Under the pieces are notes generated by a model. The model was not told the DNA's origin. It saw only the letters and a program-made list of their open reading frames with translations, and ran no database searches. From positions 1-64,000 of the forward strand of contig CADAUZ010000006.1 of the NCBI GenBank assembly GCA_902791215.1: 64,000 nucleotides of DNA, given 5' to 3'. Below are positions 1 to 9,190 of the stretch, in pieces (position 1 is the first letter of the stretch; each line of letters opens with the position of its first letter). The position numbers were made by a program, and so were the translations under genes. The DNA comes from Oscillospiraceae bacterium. Lineage in GTDB: Bacteria; Bacillota; Clostridia; Oscillospirales; Oscillospiraceae.

Positions 1-18
1 AAAAATATAGCAGAAAGC

Positions 19-56
19 CCCCGGCGAAAACGTACAGTGTTACGGATTCGCCGGGG
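19..56. other. GC-rich hairpin at window edge
   Basis: A perfect 10-bp inverted repeat (CCCCGGCGAA at 19-28, TTCGCCGGGG at 47-56) with an 18-base loop. On the minus strand it lies downstream of the PfkB kinase gene and is followed by a T-containing stretch, so it may help end that transcript. The rest of 57-138 shows no gene. Confidence 0.4.
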
Positions 57-138
57 TCAATGTGTTATTCAGGATTCTCTCTGCCGGGCCGCCGAGGGCG
101 TCGGCCCCTACGGTGTTGATATTACTGTGTTCTTGATG

Positions 139-167
139 AAGGGGACCTTTTTCACAGCCCCTTTTTT
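139..167. terminator. Short hairpin after the PfkB gene
   Basis: AAGGGG (139-144) can pair with CCCCTT (158-163), and T residues follow on the plus strand. It lies just beyond the stop codon of the minus-strand kinase gene. The stem is only 6 bp, so this is a weak call. Confidence 0.35.
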
Positions 168-168
168 A

Positions 169-1077
169 TCAAGTCAGTTGCGGCAGAGTCGCAAGGTCCG
201 GGTTGTTGGCGTAAGTGCTGCGGCAGGTAATGCTGCCCGCCAGCTGGGCCAGCTGTGCGCAGGCCTGGAGATCGTAGCCCCGGAGATCGGCCCAGACGAT
301 AGCGGCGGCAGCCGCGTCGCCCGCGCCGGTGGTGTTGACGACCTCGGTCTCATAGGCAGGGAAGTGGAGCAGCCTGTCGCGTTCGGCGGCGAGGATGCCG
401 TCGGCGCCGAGGGTGACAAACACCCGGCCCGGACAGAGCCTTGCCAGTCTCTTCGCGGCGCTTTCCGGGTCCTTTTCGCCGGTGAGCACGGACGCCTCCA
501 AAGCGTTGGACTTTACAGCCCGCAGGCGCTTGAGATGGGGGCGGAAGCGCTCGGCCTTGGCGGCGGAGACCGTGTCGGCATACAGCGGCAGCCGTGAATG
601 ATTGCACAGCCACTGGACCGATTCAGCCGGCAGATTTGCGTCCAGCACCATCGCGCCGTAGTCGCGCAGCTTCGGCAGCAGCGGCTCAAAGAAGGCGGGG
701 CTGAGTTGGGAGCAGATGTCCATGTCGTTGATGGCGGCGCACATATCGCCGCCGGCCTCGGTGACAAAGAGATAGGTGGAGCTGTGCCCGCCTTTCTGCA
801 CGAGGGTGTGCTGCATGTTGAAGCCCAGCGATGAGCAGGACTCCATCAGGGCCTGTCCGATGAGATCATCCCCCATGGCAGAGACGAAGGTGACCTCCAT
901 CCCCAGCAGGCGCAGATCGTGGGCGATGTTGCGCCCGACCCCGCCCGGCGTCATGCGCACGGTGCCAGGCGTGGAGTCGTGCATTGCCAGCGCCCCTGTG
1001 GGCCTGCCCCAGATATCCATATTGACGCCGCCGATGACAACGGCGGCGTCTTTTCTGGTTTTTATTTGATGTGCCAT
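169..1077 (-). CDS. PfkB-family sugar/nucleoside kinase
   Basis: A 302-residue ribokinase-fold (PfkB) kinase that should phosphorylate a sugar or nucleoside with ATP in the cytosol; the substrate cannot be read from the sequence. The glycine motif GGVGRN is at residues 45-50. The C-terminal PfkB signature is NTTGAGDAAAAA, with the anion-hole and catalytic GAGD near 251-254; the usual leading Asp is Asn here. An open frame extends upstream to 1182, but the ATG at 1075-1077 is preferred because it overlaps the last 16 bases of glgP, giving a natural translational coupling, and the upstream part is a shadow of glgP. The GGVGRN form resembles pseudouridine-kinase-like PfkB proteins, and a second gene of this type is at 50017-50952. 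The coupling to glycogen phosphorylase suggests linked sugar metabolism, but that is inference. Confidence 0.85.
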   Translation of the reverse strand: MAHQIKTRKDAAVVIGGVNMDIWGRPTGALAMHDSTPGTVRMTPGGVGRNIAHDLRLLGMEVTFVSAMGDDLIGQALMESCSSLGFNMQHTLVQKGGHSSTYLFVTEAGGDMCAAINDMDICSQLSPAFFEPLLPKLRDYGAMVLDANLPAESVQWLCNHSRLPLYADTVSAAKAERFRPHLKRLRAVKSNALEASVLTGEKDPESAAKRLARLCPGRVFVTLGADGILAAERDRLLHFPAYETEVVNTTGAGDAAAAAIVWADLRGYDLQACAQLAQLAGSITCRSTYANNPDLATLPQLT

Positions 1078-3464
1078 ATATTCCTGGCGTACTCGTCGAT
1101 GGCGCGGTCGGCGGCGAAGTAACCGCTCTTGGCGATGTTCATGAGAGAAAGCCTGCCCATCTCGGACGGATCGGAGATGCACTTGTACAGGCGCTCCTGG
1201 GTGTCGGCGTAGCTGCGGAAGTCGGCAATGACCATGTAGGGGTCGCCGCCGTAGAGCAGGCTGGAGATGACATCGGAGTAGCTCTTGCCGTCAGAGAAGC
1301 CATGCATAATGCGGGCGGTGACACGCTGGAGCTCGGGATCGTTGTTGACGATGCCGTTGGGGTCATAGCCGCCTGCGCGCCACTTGGCGATATCCTCGGT
1401 GGTCAGGCCGAAGAGGAACATGTTCTTGTCGCTCAGGCGGTCGTACATCTCGACGTTCGCGCCGTCGAGGGTGCCGATGGTGACAGCACCGTTCATCATG
1501 AGCTTCATGCAGCCGGTGCCGGAGGCCTCCTTGCCCGCGGTGGAGATCTGCTCGGACACCTGGGCGGCGGGGACAATGGCCTCGGCGGCGGTAACGCGGT
1601 AGTTTTCCACAAAGTAGACCTGCAGCTTATCCGCGCAGACGGGGTCGTTGTTGATGTCGTTTGCCAGGCTCAGGATGAGCTCGATGATGCGCTTGGCAAG
1701 CTTGTAGCCCGCTGCGGCCTTCGCGCCGAAGACATAGCTGCGCGGCACAAAGTCCATGTTGGGATTATCGTGCAGGCGCATCTGCAGGGCGACAATATTC
1801 ATCGCGCACAGCAGCTGGCGCTTGTACTCGTGCAGACGCTTGATCTGGACATCCATCACGGCATTGGGATTGAGGACGAAGTCGTCATAGCGCTTGGCGT
1901 AGCTTGCAAGGCGCAGCTTGTTGGCGTACTTGATGTCGTTCAGGTCTTCGCGGACACGCTCGTTGGTCTCATACATGGCGAGCTTCTGCAGAAGCTCCGG
2001 CTTGAGCAGATATTCCTCGTCGCCCAGCAGCTCGACGATCAGGTCGTGCAGGCCGGGGTTGATCTGGCTCAGCCAGCGGCGGTGGTCAATGCCGTTGGTG
2101 ACATGGGTGAAGCGCTCGGGACGGATGGTGTAGATGTCGTGGAAGAGGTCGTTTTTCAGAATGTCGCCGTGCAGACGGGACACACCGTTGACCATATAGC
2201 AGGAGGCAAGGCACAAATTGGCCATATGTACCTGTCCGTCGCGGATGATGAGGTTGCGGCCCAGCTTGTCGCCGGTGCCGAACTTGACGGCGAGATAGTC
2301 GCACCAGCGGCGGTTGATCTCGCACATGATCTCCCAAAGACGCGGCAGCAGCTGCTGGATCAGATCCTGCGGCCATTTCTCAAGAGCTTCGCTCATGACG
2401 GTGTGGTTGGTGTAGGCGACGCTGAGTCTGACGATGTCCCAGGCTTCGTCCCAGCCGAGGCCGTACTCGTCCATGAAGATACGCATGAGCTCGGGGATGA
2501 TCATGGTGGGGTGGGTGTCGTTGATCTGGATGACATGGTGCTGGGAGAAGGTGCGGATATCGCCCCACATCTTGATGTGCTTGCGGACGATATCCTGCGC
2601 GGAGGCGGAGACAAAGAAGTACTGCTGTCTCAGACGCAGGAGCTTGCCTTCAATGTGGTCATCGGCGGGGTAGAGGACCTTGGTGATGACCTCAGCGTCG
2701 ATGCGCTCGGTCAGGCTCTTGACATACTGGCCCTCAGAGAAGAGGTACATGTCCAGGGACTTGGCGCTCTTGGCGTCCCAGAGGCGCAGGGTGTTGACAT
2801 CCTTGCCCTCGTAGCCGACGATCAGCATATCGCGGGGCAGGGCATACACGGGTGTGTAGCCGGTATGCTCGGCGTGATAATGGCCGTATTTGTCCCAGCG
2901 GGGGGAGAGTTGTCCGCCGAAGCGAACCTCGACCATATCCTCATAGCGGGGGATGAGCCAGCTCTCGGCTGCGGTGCGCCAGTTGTCTGAGACCTCGACC
3001 TGCTTGCCGTTTTCAAACTTCTGCTTGAAAATGCCCAGCTCGTAGCAGATGGAATAGCCGGTGGCGGGCAGGCCCTCGGTGGTCATGGAATCCATGTAGC
3101 AGGCGGCGAGACGGCCGAGACCGCCGTTGCCGAGACCGGCGTCGGGTTCTTCCTCAAAAATATCCACAGCACTGCGGTCCATGTCGTTGAGCGCGCCGAT
3201 GATGGCGTCGACCAGGCCCAGGTTGTAGGCGTTCTTCATCAGGCTGCGGCCCATGAGAAACTCCATGGACATGTAGTGGACTTCCTTCTCACCCCGGATG
3301 GGCTTCTGCGCGGCAAGGAGCCTGCTCATCAGCTCACGGATGACGATGGCGGTGGCCTCGAAGATCTGCGTATCGGTCGCGTCCTTGCTGGAGACACTGA
3401 ACTGGGCGCAGAGCTTATCCTCGATGGCGCTGCGCATTTCTTCGCGGGAAATTTGACTCTTCAT
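1062..3464 (-). CDS. glgP: Glycogen phosphorylase
   Basis: An 800-residue GT35 alpha-glucan phosphorylase that releases glucose-1-phosphate from glycogen using PLP and phosphate. It has the family's usual length and keeps GDE-type conserved blocks such as GLGNGGLGRLAACYMDS, INDTHPT and RLHEYKRQ. The PLP-lysine motif reads EASGTGCMKLMMNG with the Lys near residue 654; the Asn normally before Met-Lys is Cys. The frame is open to 3602, but ATG 3462-3464 has AAAGGAAGG upstream and starts MKSQISREEM, so it is the likely start. It follows glgC and glgD on the same strand after a hairpin-containing gap, and its stop overlaps the PfkB kinase start. Together with glgC/glgD it indicates glycogen storage and recovery; glgA and glgB are not in the window. 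Confidence 0.97.
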   Translation of the reverse strand: MKSQISREEMRSAIEDKLCAQFSVSSKDATDTQIFEATAIVIRELMSRLLAAQKPIRGEKEVHYMSMEFLMGRSLMKNAYNLGLVDAIIGALNDMDRSAVDIFEEEPDAGLGNGGLGRLAACYMDSMTTEGLPATGYSICYELGIFKQKFENGKQVEVSDNWRTAAESWLIPRYEDMVEVRFGGQLSPRWDKYGHYHAEHTGYTPVYALPRDMLIVGYEGKDVNTLRLWDAKSAKSLDMYLFSEGQYVKSLTERIDAEVITKVLYPADDHIEGKLLRLRQQYFFVSASAQDIVRKHIKMWGDIRTFSQHHVIQINDTHPTMIIPELMRIFMDEYGLGWDEAWDIVRLSVAYTNHTVMSEALEKWPQDLIQQLLPRLWEIMCEINRRWCDYLAVKFGTGDKLGRNLIIRDGQVHMANLCLASCYMVNGVSRLHGDILKNDLFHDIYTIRPERFTHVTNGIDHRRWLSQINPGLHDLIVELLGDEEYLLKPELLQKLAMYETNERVREDLNDIKYANKLRLASYAKRYDDFVLNPNAVMDVQIKRLHEYKRQLLCAMNIVALQMRLHDNPNMDFVPRSYVFGAKAAAGYKLAKRIIELILSLANDINNDPVCADKLQVYFVENYRVTAAEAIVPAAQVSEQISTAGKEASGTGCMKLMMNGAVTIGTLDGANVEMYDRLSDKNMFLFGLTTEDIAKWRAGGYDPNGIVNNDPELQRVTARIMHGFSDGKSYSDVISSLLYGGDPYMVIADFRSYADTQERLYKCISDPSEMGRLSLMNIAKSGYFAADRAIDEYARNIWHIK

Positions 3465-3634
3465 GAAAATACCTTCCTTTACGGGAGAATGTTGGACGAG
3501 TATGTACCTGGCGGCTTTCATCAATAAGGCATATACAATGCCTGTGCCGCAGTATACCCAAGCCGCGGCGCATAGACGAATGCGTGAGGCAGTGGAGGGC
3601 ACGGCCCTCCCGCGGTAGTTGCTGCCGCCTGAGC

Positions 3635-3704
3635 AAGGGCCCGCGGAGCGGGCCTTTGATCAGACAGCGGCAGCCCGGCGCGCCGGTGTTTCCGGCGCGC
3701 CGGG
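3635..3704 (-). terminator. Double hairpin between glgD and glgP
   Basis: A perfect 13-bp G+C stem (3674-3686 with 3692-3704, 5-base loop) lies 17 bases after the glgD stop, and a second stem (3635-3644 with 3648-3657, one bulge) follows. Neither has a clear T tract on the minus strand, so partial termination or mRNA stabilisation are both possible. The remaining sequence 3465-3634 shows no gene. Confidence 0.5.
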
Positions 3705-3721
3705 TATGTGCCGGGTAAAGC

Positions 3722-4837
3722 TTAGATATTGGAGCCCTTCGGGACGATGAGGGGCAGATGCTCGTTGCCGTTGAGCACGGTGCCGGCGGAGAAGCTGCAG
3801 TCCTTGTCGATGATGCAGTGGTCGAGCGAGCAGCCGGCTTCCACGATGCAGTCGTTCATCACAATGCAGTTTTTGAGCTTGGCGCCGGCGGCGATACGCG
3901 CGCCGGAGAAGACGATGCAGTTTTCGATGGAGCCGTCGATGATGCAGTTGTCGGCCACCAGGGAGTTGCGGGAGTAGGAGCCGACACCGTAGTAGGTGCT
4001 GACCTCCTCGCGCGCCTTGGTGAAGACGGGGCGATCAGCCGGGAACAGCTCGTGGCGGATGTCGTTGTTGAGCATGTCCATGTTGGCCTTGTAGTAGCTG
4101 TCCACGCTGCGGATAAGGGCGGTGTAGCCGTGGTGGACGTAAATGTCCATCTTGCCGCCTTCCTTGAGCCAGGTGTCAAGGGTGTCCTTGTGGAAGCGGT
4201 GCAGGCTCTGCTTGCGGCTGGTCTCCATCAGCTCAAGGAGGGTATCCTTGTTGATGATGTAGGCCTCAAGGCTCAGGACGCCTTCCTTCTCGTTGACGGC
4301 GTCGACGAGGATCTGGCGGGCCTTGCCGTTTTCATCGGTGAGATAGGTCATGCGGAAGCCCTCGGCATCGGCGCGGTCGGTGCAGATGGCGGTGATGGAG
4401 GCGCCGGACTTGCGGTGCTGCTCCATGGGCTCGGTCAGGTCGATGTTGGCGCACATGTCGCCGAGCATCAGCACAAAGTACTTGGCTTTGACGTCCTTGA
4501 TGTAGGAACTGACCGCGATCAAAGCCTCCATCGTACCGGCGTAGTTGCCGCGGTGGTACTCGGGCAGGCCGAAGGGGGGCAGCATTCTGAGGCCGCCGGT
4601 ACGGCGGGCCATATCCCAGGCCTTGCCGCCGCCCAGGTGGTCGAGCAGGGACTGGTAGTCGCGCTGCATGATGACGCCCACGTCGACGATGCCGGCATTA
4701 CGCATGGCGGAGAGGGAGAAGTCGATGACTCTGTATCTGCCGCAGAAGGGCAGGGACGCGGCGGTGCGCATGCTGACGAGCTCACGCAGTCTCGCGTCGG
4801 TGTAGTAAGCGAAAATAAGACCGTGGAAATCCTTCAT
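3722..4837 (-). CDS. glgD: Glucose-1-phosphate adenylyltransferase regulatory subunit GlgD
   Basis: A 371-residue GlgD-type partner of ADP-glucose pyrophosphorylase. It has the nucleotidyltransferase fold with CGRYRVIDFSLSAMRNAGI near residues 32-50, but lacks the N-terminal GGxGxRL phosphate-binding loop that GlgC has, which is typical of the non-catalytic, activity-modulating subunit. The C-terminal third is a left-handed beta-helix of hexapeptide repeats (for example the CIIDGSIENCIVFSGARI stretch). The gene starts 3 bases after the glgC stop, so the two are co-translated; in Firmicutes GlgC and GlgD form a heterotetramer. The start ATG has GAGG-like sequence just upstream in the glgC end. 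Confidence 0.95.
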   Translation of the reverse strand: MKDFHGLIFAYYTDARLRELVSMRTAASLPFCGRYRVIDFSLSAMRNAGIVDVGVIMQRDYQSLLDHLGGGKAWDMARRTGGLRMLPPFGLPEYHRGNYAGTMEALIAVSSYIKDVKAKYFVLMLGDMCANIDLTEPMEQHRKSGASITAICTDRADAEGFRMTYLTDENGKARQILVDAVNEKEGVLSLEAYIINKDTLLELMETSRKQSLHRFHKDTLDTWLKEGGKMDIYVHHGYTALIRSVDSYYKANMDMLNNDIRHELFPADRPVFTKAREEVSTYYGVGSYSRNSLVADNCIIDGSIENCIVFSGARIAAGAKLKNCIVMNDCIVEAGCSLDHCIIDKDCSFSAGTVLNGNEHLPLIVPKGSNI

Positions 4838-4840
4838 GGC

Positions 4841-6034
4841 TTAAACCTCCTCTACGCTGCTGATCATGGCGCCGACCTTGACCGTGGAGCCCGCGGGGAT
4901 CTCAAGATCGGGGCCGATGGTGGTGATGCTCTTCTCCTCACCGGGGGCGGGGGAGCCGCCGACCTTCGCGCCGGCGTGGATGACGGCGTTTTCGCCGACA
5001 ATGGCGTACTCGACGGAGGCCCCGGCCTCTACCACGACGCCGGGCATCAGCACGGAATACTTGATATTCGCGCCGACACCGATGCGCACGGAGGGAGACA
5101 GAACGGAGTTATCCACAATGCCGTCAATCTCGCAGCCCTCGGTGACGATGGAGTGCAGGATCTCAGCGTGGGCACCGACCTGGTGAGGCGGGCAGATGGG
5201 GCTTCTCGCGCTGATGGGCCATTCGGGATCGTACAGGTCGATCAGCTGCGGCGTGAGCATATCCATATTGGACTCCCACAGGCTGGAGATGGTGCCGACG
5301 TCGGCCCAGTAGCCCTTAAAGCGATAAGGCCAGAGCTTCTCGCCGTTCCCGAGCATGCTGGGGATAATGTTCTTGCCGAAGTCCTTGTTGGAGTTGGGAT
5401 CATTTTCGTCGGCAATCAGGTACTCGCGCAGCTTCTTCCAGTTGAAGATGTAAATGCCCATGGAGGCAAGGGTGCTCTTGGGGTGCTTGGGCTTCTCCTC
5501 GAACTCTTCCACATAGCCGTCCGGGCCGATATTCATGATGCCGAAGCGGGTGGCCTCCTCCAGCGTGACGGACAGGACCGAGATAGTGCAGGCGGCGTCG
5601 TGCTCCAGATGCTCGCGCAGCATGTCGGCATAGTCCATCTTATAAATCTGGTCACCGGAGAGGATGAGAACATTTTCCGGGTCATATTCTTCAATGAAGG
5701 ACAGATTCTGGTAAATGGCGTTGGCCGTGCCGGTGAACCAGGAGCCCTTCTCGCCCGCGGACTGGTATGGCGGGAGAATGAAAACGCCGCCGTCGTTCAC
5801 GTCCAGGTCCCAGGGCTGGCCGCTGCCGATGTAGCTGTTGAGCTGCAGGGGGCGGTACTGGGTCAGGACACCGACGGTGTCAATACCGGAGTTTGCGCAG
5901 TTGGAGAGGGGAAAGTCGATGATTCTGTATTTGCCTCCGAAAGGCACGCTGGGTTTGGCGGCGCTCTGGGTCAGGGCGTACAGACGGGAACCCTGTCCGC
6001 CTGCCAGAAGCATTGCGACAAGTTTTTTCTTCAT
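4841..6034 (-). CDS. glgC: Glucose-1-phosphate adenylyltransferase (ADP-glucose pyrophosphorylase)
   Basis: A 397-residue enzyme making ADP-glucose from ATP and glucose-1-phosphate, the committed step of glycogen synthesis. Visible motifs are the [16 protein letters not shown] phosphate loop near residues 6-21, [14 protein letters not shown], the catalytic-site GTANAIYQN block, EEKPKHPKS and SMGIYIF, followed by a beta-helix C-terminal domain. The frame runs to 6091, but ATG 6032-6034 follows GGAGG and begins [13 protein letters not shown] as in the family. It is the first of the glgC-glgD pair. A run of hairpins lies in its upstream region (6057-6213). Confidence 0.96.
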   Translation of the reverse strand: MKKKLVAMLLAGGQGSRLYALTQSAAKPSVPFGGKYRIIDFPLSNCANSGIDTVGVLTQYRPLQLNSYIGSGQPWDLDVNDGGVFILPPYQSAGEKGSWFTGTANAIYQNLSFIEEYDPENVLILSGDQIYKMDYADMLREHLEHDAACTISVLSVTLEEATRFGIMNIGPDGYVEEFEEKPKHPKSTLASMGIYIFNWKKLREYLIADENDPNSNKDFGKNIIPSMLGNGEKLWPYRFKGYWADVGTISSLWESNMDMLTPQLIDLYDPEWPISARSPICPPHQVGAHAEILHSIVTEGCEIDGIVDNSVLSPSVRIGVGANIKYSVLMPGVVVEAGASVEYAIVGENAVIHAGAKVGGSPAPGEEKSITTIGPDLEIPAGSTVKVGAMISSVEEV

Positions 6035-6056
6035 GGGCAGCCTCCTCAAATATGTG

Positions 6057-6213
6057 TCAATTGCGAGCAAGACTCGCAATTGAGGACTCATGCTTATCGC
6101 GCGCGGCTTACGGGGGACAAGCCGCGCTTGGTCGGCATGAGGGCTCGCTCAGCTCGCCTCAGGGAGTTTTTGCCGAAGCAAAGCTCCGTCAAAAACAATT
6201 TTAATACCTGAGG
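6057..6213 (-). other. Cluster of inverted repeats upstream of glgC
   Basis: Three hairpins fill the pth-glgC gap. One is an 11-bp stem (6057-6067 with 6073-6083, 5-base loop). The second is a 9-bp stem (6101-6109 with 6119-6127). The third is nested, with outer arms 6157-6163 and 6207-6213 and inner arms 6166-6172 and 6190-6196. The nested one, about 50 bases after the pth stop, could end the prs-pth transcript. The ones next to glgC would lie in its 5' leader if transcription starts upstream of them. Confidence 0.5.
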
Positions 6214-6261
6214 GGAACACTTACGGCCTGTCCGCAATCGACTGTTTGTTTTTCGCAGGGG

Positions 6262-6849
6262 TCAGTTGAAGCGATTCATGGCACGCTCCGGGCCATCTGT
6301 GATGTAGGTAATGACGGCCTCCGCCGCTCTGTCCGAGGCGGAGAGCATGTCTTCCAGGTCCTGATTGCGAAACACGGACAAAACCCAGTCTGCCATGTCG
6401 TAATCGGGATGGGGCGGCGCGCCGACGCCGAGCCGTATGCGCGGGAAGGCGTCGCTGCCGAGATGGGCGATGATGCTCTTGAGGCCGTTGTGACCGCCGG
6501 CGGAGCCCTTCGGGCGCACACGCAGCTTGCCGAGGGGCAGGCTCACCTCATCGGACACGACGATCACATGCTCGGGCGGGACCTTGTAAAAGCGCGCGGC
6601 CTCCCCAACAGCCTCGCCCGAGAGATTCATAAAGGTCTGCGGCTTCATTAGCAGCACCTTCTCGCCGTTAATCTCGGCGGAGGCGGTGAGAGCCTTGAAG
6701 CGCAGCTTGTTGATGCTCACTCCCAGCTTTTTCGCCATGGCATCGGCGGTCATGAAGCCCGCGTTGTGGCGCGTGCACTCATACTTCGGACCGGGATTGC
6801 CGAGAAAGACGATGAGCCAGGAGACGGGACCGCTTGATTTCAGAAACAT
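6262..6849 (-). CDS. pth: Peptidyl-tRNA hydrolase
   Basis: A 195-residue Pth that frees tRNA from prematurely released peptidyl-tRNA. The signature FLGNPGPKYECTRHNAGF contains the catalytic His at about residue 28, NLSGEAV follows, and the second signature includes SDEVSLPLGKLRVRPKGSAGGHNGLKSI. The usual glycine before LGNPG is Phe (IVFLGNPG), a small departure. It lies 9 bases after prs on the same strand, a pairing often seen in Firmicutes. The N-terminal extension before WLIVFLGNPG is slightly longer than usual, so an internal start is possible. Confidence 0.95.
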   Translation of the reverse strand: MFLKSSGPVSWLIVFLGNPGPKYECTRHNAGFMTADAMAKKLGVSINKLRFKALTASAEINGEKVLLMKPQTFMNLSGEAVGEAARFYKVPPEHVIVVSDEVSLPLGKLRVRPKGSAGGHNGLKSIIAHLGSDAFPRIRLGVGAPPHPDYDMADWVLSVFRNQDLEDMLSASDRAAEAVITYITDGPERAMNRFN

Positions 6850-6858
6850 TTTATAAAA

Positions 6859-7821
6859 TCAGTCGAAGATGCTGGAGATGGAGACCTCTTCGTAGATGCG
6901 GCGGATAGCCTCGGCGAAGACGGGCGCGGTGGACAGGTACTGGATCTTGTCGCACTTGGCGCGGTTGGCGGGGTAGGGGATGGTGTCGAGCAGCAGCAGC
7001 TCCTTGATGCAGCTGGAGTTGATGCGATCGAGGGCCGGGCCGGAGAGCACGCCGTGGGTCGCGCAGGCATAGACCTCCTTGGCTCCGCCGATCTCCATGA
7101 TGGCCTTGGCCGCGCCGCAGAGGGAACCGGCCGTATCCACGATGTCGTCGAGCAGGATGCAGGTCTTGCCGGACACATCGCCGATGATGTTCATGACTTC
7201 GGACTGGTTGGCGCGCTCGCGGCGCTTGTCCACGATGGCCATGTTGACGCCGAGCTTCATGGAGAAGGTGCGGGCGCGGGCGGTGCTGCCCACGTCGGGG
7301 GAAACGACCATGACCTCCTCGTTGCCTTTGCCGAACTTGTTGACATAGTGTTTGACAAACAGGTGTCCGCCCTGGAGGTTGTCCACGGGGATATCGAAAA
7401 AGCCCTGGATCTGCGCGGCGTGCAGGTCCATGGTCAGGACGCGGTCAGCGCCGGCGGCGGTAATCAGATTGGCGACGAGCTTTGCGGAGATGGGATCGCG
7501 GCTCTTGGCCTTGCGGTCCTGACGGGCATAGCCGAAATAGGGGATGACGGCGGTGATGCGCCCGGCAGAAGCTCTGCGCATGGCGTCGATCATAATCAGG
7601 AGCTCCATGAGGTTGTCGTTGACATGGTTGCAGGTCGACTGGACAATGAACACGTCCTTGCCGCGCACCGGCTCAAACACAGAGACGGAACACTCTCCGT
7701 CGGCAAACTGGGTGACATTGGCGTTGCCGAGACTTCTGTACAGCTCCGAGGCAATGGCTTCGGCCAGAGCGGGGTTGGAGTTTCCGGTGAAGACCTTGAT
7801 TTCCTTGCCGTGTGAGATCAT
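6859..7821 (-). CDS. prs: Ribose-phosphate pyrophosphokinase (PRPP synthetase)
   Basis: A 320-residue class I enzyme converting ribose-5-phosphate and ATP to PRPP, the substrate of the pyr and pur genes further along this window. It shows the N-terminal FTGNSNPALAEAIASEL block, PYFGYARQDRK, the DLHAAQIQGFF segment and the PRPP-binding loop DDIVDTAGSLCGA. Length matches the family. The start has GAGGAAAAAGA-type purine-rich sequence upstream. It heads the minus-strand prs-pth pair, diverging from prfB. Confidence 0.97.
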   Translation of the reverse strand: MISHGKEIKVFTGNSNPALAEAIASELYRSLGNANVTQFADGECSVSVFEPVRGKDVFIVQSTCNHVNDNLMELLIMIDAMRRASAGRITAVIPYFGYARQDRKAKSRDPISAKLVANLITAAGADRVLTMDLHAAQIQGFFDIPVDNLQGGHLFVKHYVNKFGKGNEEVMVVSPDVGSTARARTFSMKLGVNMAIVDKRRERANQSEVMNIIGDVSGKTCILLDDIVDTAGSLCGAAKAIMEIGGAKEVYACATHGVLSGPALDRINSSCIKELLLLDTIPYPANRAKCDKIQYLSTAPVFAEAIRRIYEEVSISSIFD

Positions 7822-7914
7822 GTTATCTTTTTCCTCCGTATCGCTTTTCTCGCATGTGCGTCGCTGACGCCCGCACAGACTGATCGGGTATCAAATAGTA
7901 AACACACTGCGTTT

Positions 7915-7941
7915 ATTATAACACCCAATCGTCTAAATTGG
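7915..7941 (-). promoter_or_regulatory. Likely prs promoter region
   Basis: On the minus strand a TATAAT box occupies 7920-7915, about 94 bases before the prs start. The -35 region is weak, and a CCAAT/ATTGG inverted repeat (7925-7929 with 7937-7941) lies directly upstream of the -10. The -10 call is good; an operator role for the repeat is inference. Confidence 0.45.
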
Positions 7942-7989
7942 AAGAACTTTTGGCTATTTTCTATGACTTCAAAACGAAATAAAAAACGA

Positions 7990-8018
7990 TTTACAAGCGC
8001 ATGCTTTTTGTGTATAAT
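7990..8018 (+). promoter_or_regulatory. Housekeeping promoter for prfB
   Basis: TTTACA (7990-7995), a 17-base spacer and TATAAT (8013-8018) give a near-consensus sigma-A promoter. The predicted start, near 8025, leaves a leader of about 45 bases before prfB. Confidence 0.8.
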
Positions 8019-8068
8019 ATAAAAATGCGGATTCAAAATGACAATTTGAACGAAAGTGGTTTGAAAAC

Positions 8069-9175
8069 ATGCTGGAATTTGAAGAATACAAAGTAAAACT
8101 CAATAACTGCAAGCCGGAGCTGGAGGTCCTGCGCACCGCGCTCAGACTCGAAGCCGCCCAGAAGGAGATCGAGGAGCTGGAAGCCGCCAGTGCCCGCGAC
8201 GGTTTCTGGAACGATGTGGAGAAGTCGCAGCAGGTCCAGAAGCGCCTGAAAAACCTCAAGGACAAGGTGGAAAACTTTGACCGCCTGTGCGCCTCCTGGG
8301 ACGACATGATGACCATGTGCGAGATGGCGATCGAGGAAAACGACGATTCCATGCTGCCCGAGCTCCAGCAGGAGTTTGAGGAGTACACGCAGAAGGTGGA
8401 GTCGACGCGTCTGTCCACGCTCCTGACCGGCGAGTATGACGCCAACAACGCCATCCTCACCTTCCACGCCGGCGCCGGCGGCACCGAGGCGCAGGACTGG
8501 GCTTCCATGCTCTACCGCATGTACAACATGTGGGCCGAGCGCCACGGCTACAAGGTGAAGGTCATGGACTACCTCGACGGCGACGAGGCGGGTATCAAGA
8601 GCGCCACCATCATGATCGAGGGCGAGAACGCCTACGGCTTTCTCAAGAGCGAGCACGGCATCCATCGCCTTGTGCGCGTGTCCCCCTTTGACGCCGCAGG
8701 CCGCCGCCACACCTCCTTTGCAGCCGTCGAGGTCATGCCCGAGATCGCCAACGACAACGAGATCGAGCTCAGAGACGAGGACATCAAGATGGACGTGTAC
8801 CGCTCCTCCGGCGCGGGCGGACAGAAGGTCAACAAGACCTCCTCGGCCGTGCGCCTGACCCATATCCCCACGGGCATCGTGGTGTCGAGCCAGGTGGAGC
8901 GCAGCCATTTCCAGAACCTCGAAAACTGCAAGAACATGCTGCGCGCGCGCCTTGCCGAGATCAAGGAGCGCGAGCACCTGGAGAAGATCAGCGACATCAA
9001 GGGCGTACAGATGAAGATCGAATGGGGCAGCCAGATCCGCTCCTATGTCTTCATGCCCTATCAGCTCGTGAAGGACCACCGCACCGACTACGAAAACGGC
9101 AACATCGACAACGTCATGAACGGTGACCTGGACGGCTTCATCAACGCCTTCCTGTCCATGAGAGCCCAAAGCTGA
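8069..9175 (+). CDS. prfB: Peptide chain release factor 2
   Basis: A 368-residue RF2 that reads UAA/UGA stop codons. The codon-recognition tripeptide SPF is at residues 205-207 and the catalytic GGQ at 250-252. The reading frame is continuous from ATG to stop: the region around codons 20-30, where most bacterial prfB genes carry an in-frame UGA and a programmed +1 frameshift, reads through with no stop and no CUUUGA-like slip site. RF2 autoregulation by frameshifting therefore appears absent. The gene has its own promoter and a strong terminator. Confidence 0.97.
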   Translation: MLEFEEYKVKLNNCKPELEVLRTALRLEAAQKEIEELEAASARDGFWNDVEKSQQVQKRLKNLKDKVENFDRLCASWDDMMTMCEMAIEENDDSMLPELQQEFEEYTQKVESTRLSTLLTGEYDANNAILTFHAGAGGTEAQDWASMLYRMYNMWAERHGYKVKVMDYLDGDEAGIKSATIMIEGENAYGFLKSEHGIHRLVRVSPFDAAGRRHTSFAAVEVMPEIANDNEIELRDEDIKMDVYRSSGAGGQKVNKTSSAVRLTHIPTGIVVSSQVERSHFQNLENCKNMLRARLAEIKEREHLEKISDIKGVQMKIEWGSQIRSYVFMPYQLVKDHRTDYENGNIDNVMNGDLDGFINAFLSMRAQS

Positions 9176-9190
9176 CAAGCATTGCGGCGC

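Noticed and set aside
1071-2990. Long plus-strand open frame opposite glgP
   Set aside because: It is the mirror of the glgP codons in G+C-rich DNA, rich in Val/Gly/Ala/Asp, with no ribosome site or known domain.
3758-6211. Plus-strand open frame of over 800 codons opposite glgD and glgC
   Set aside because: Antisense shadow of two clear genes, with the same biased composition.
8100-8180. Programmed frameshift site in prfB
   Set aside because: No in-frame stop or CUUUGA-like slip sequence; the single frame gives a complete RF2.
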